A stretch of DNA of 6,439 nucleotides, from the NCBI GenBank assembly GCA_913009915.1, contig CAJVYZ010000173.1, positions 1-6,439 of the forward strand, written 5' to 3'. This DNA comes from an uncultured Gemmatimonadota bacterium. Lineage in GTDB: Bacteria; Gemmatimonadota; Gemmatimonadetes; Gemmatimonadales; GWC2-71-9. Position numbers and translations under genes: made by a program. The notes below the pieces were generated by a model, which saw only the letters and a list, made by a program, of their open reading frames with translations, had not been told where the DNA came from and ran no database searches. The number at the start of each line of letters is the position of its first letter. Positions within the stretch are counted from its first letter, which is position 1. Below are positions 6,096 through 6,439 of the stretch, piece by piece.

Positions 6096-6439
6096 GTGGT
6101 AGACGATACCTTCCCCGCCGGGCCGGGCACCCGCCCGCGGCGTGGCTTGGGCCGCCGGGCCGCGGATGCAGAGGTCCGGTCCCGCACGGCGCCTCGCGAC
6201 CTGTGGCAGGCGCTCCCCGACCAGGTATTCGAAATCGATCTCGAAGAGCGGATCGTGTTCGCCAATCGCGAGTTGCCCGGCCTTCCGGTGGAACGGATGA
6301 CCGGGGCCGCGTTATCCGGTCTCCTGCCTGTCGAACACCGCCGCGCGTTGCGCGAGGCATTCCGGCTCGCCCGAGAGACCCGACGGGAGCACACCTTCGA
6401 GACACGCACCGACGGGCGACCGCCGTGGTGGCTCTATCG
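6096..6439 (+). CDS. PAS-domain sensor protein, N-terminal part (3' end outside window)
   Basis: The frame is open to the end of the window and gives 114 residues from GTG 6096. Residues 1-34 are Arg, Gly, Pro and Ala-rich with no recognisable fold and no signal peptide. From about residue 35 the sequence reads as a PAS sensory domain: DLWQALPDQVFEID 35-48, RIVFAN 52-57 in the PAS core, a helix and LLPVEHRRALREAF pattern as in PAS proteins with a DLxPxxHR segment, then a FETRTDGRPPWWLYR-like strand at the window edge. PAS domains bind small ligands or cofactors and usually feed histidine kinases, diguanylate cyclases or phosphodiesterases, but the output domain is not visible, so the function stays open. 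No histidine kinase box is present yet. The start is uncertain: no Shine-Dalgarno precedes GTG 6096, and TTG 6147 is an alternative. ATG codons at 6073 and 6166 are in frames that soon stop. It follows the ychF terminator and is probably transcribed separately. Confidence 0.72.
   Translation, partial: MVDDTFPAGPGTRPRRGLGRRAADAEVRSRTAPRDLWQALPDQVFEIDLEERIVFANRELPGLPVERMTGAALSGLLPVEHRRALREAFRLARETRREHTFETRTDGRPPWWLY

Noticed and set aside
5984..6409. Open frames of 141 and 121 codons on the - strand over the ychF terminator and PAS gene
   Set aside because: They are Arg, Ser and Pro-rich with no motif, and they read through a terminator hairpin, whereas the + strand shows a clear PAS domain in the same region.

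Overview
This is a G+C-rich bacterial chromosome segment (roughly two thirds G+C by eye), coding almost end to end on the + strand. It holds conserved housekeeping genes, with no phage, transposon, CRISPR or plasmid signature. The order is ispE (3' part) - tRNA-Gln - prs - rplY - pth - hppA - ychF - start of a PAS-domain protein. The core order ispE - tRNA-Gln - prs - rplY - pth - ychF is a known bacterial arrangement, for example in Pseudomonas. The wording of the Prs, L25 and IspE proteins looks to me more like deep-branching high-G+C Gram-negative lineages such as Gemmatimonadota than Gammaproteobacteria or Actinobacteria. That placement comes from memory and is not a search result.

Region by region: bases 1-414 are the C-terminal half of the isoprenoid enzyme IspE. 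A 44-base gap leads to tRNA-Gln(TTG) at 459-529. A 68-base gap then carries candidate promoter elements for a compact unit of five genes at 598-5994: prs (PRPP synthase), rplY (ribosomal protein bL25, CTC form), pth (peptidyl-tRNA hydrolase), hppA (membrane ion-pumping pyrophosphatase) and ychF (TGS-domain P-loop ATPase/GTPase). Gaps within the unit are 17, about 3, 0 and 13 bases, so one transcript with translational coupling is likely. A strong G+C hairpin at 6012-6035 closes the unit. From about 6096 a new gene begins and runs off the window; its visible part is an N-terminal PAS sensor domain.

The genes combine nucleotide precursor supply (Prs), ribosome structure and recycling (bL25, Pth, YchF) and energy recovery. 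PRPP-consuming reactions, tRNA charging and RNA synthesis release pyrophosphate, and HppA can use it to pump ions. The least ordinary feature is this hppA, lying between pth and ychF. It has the K+-dependent motif GNTTAA and a transmembrane glutamate (Glu236) in the position seen in Na+-pumping pyrophosphatases. Other points of note are start sites: pth probably begins at a CTG codon, prs has a perfect TATAAT overlapping its ATG, and the ychF Shine-Dalgarno lies only one base from its GTG. I see no convincing undescribed system in this window.
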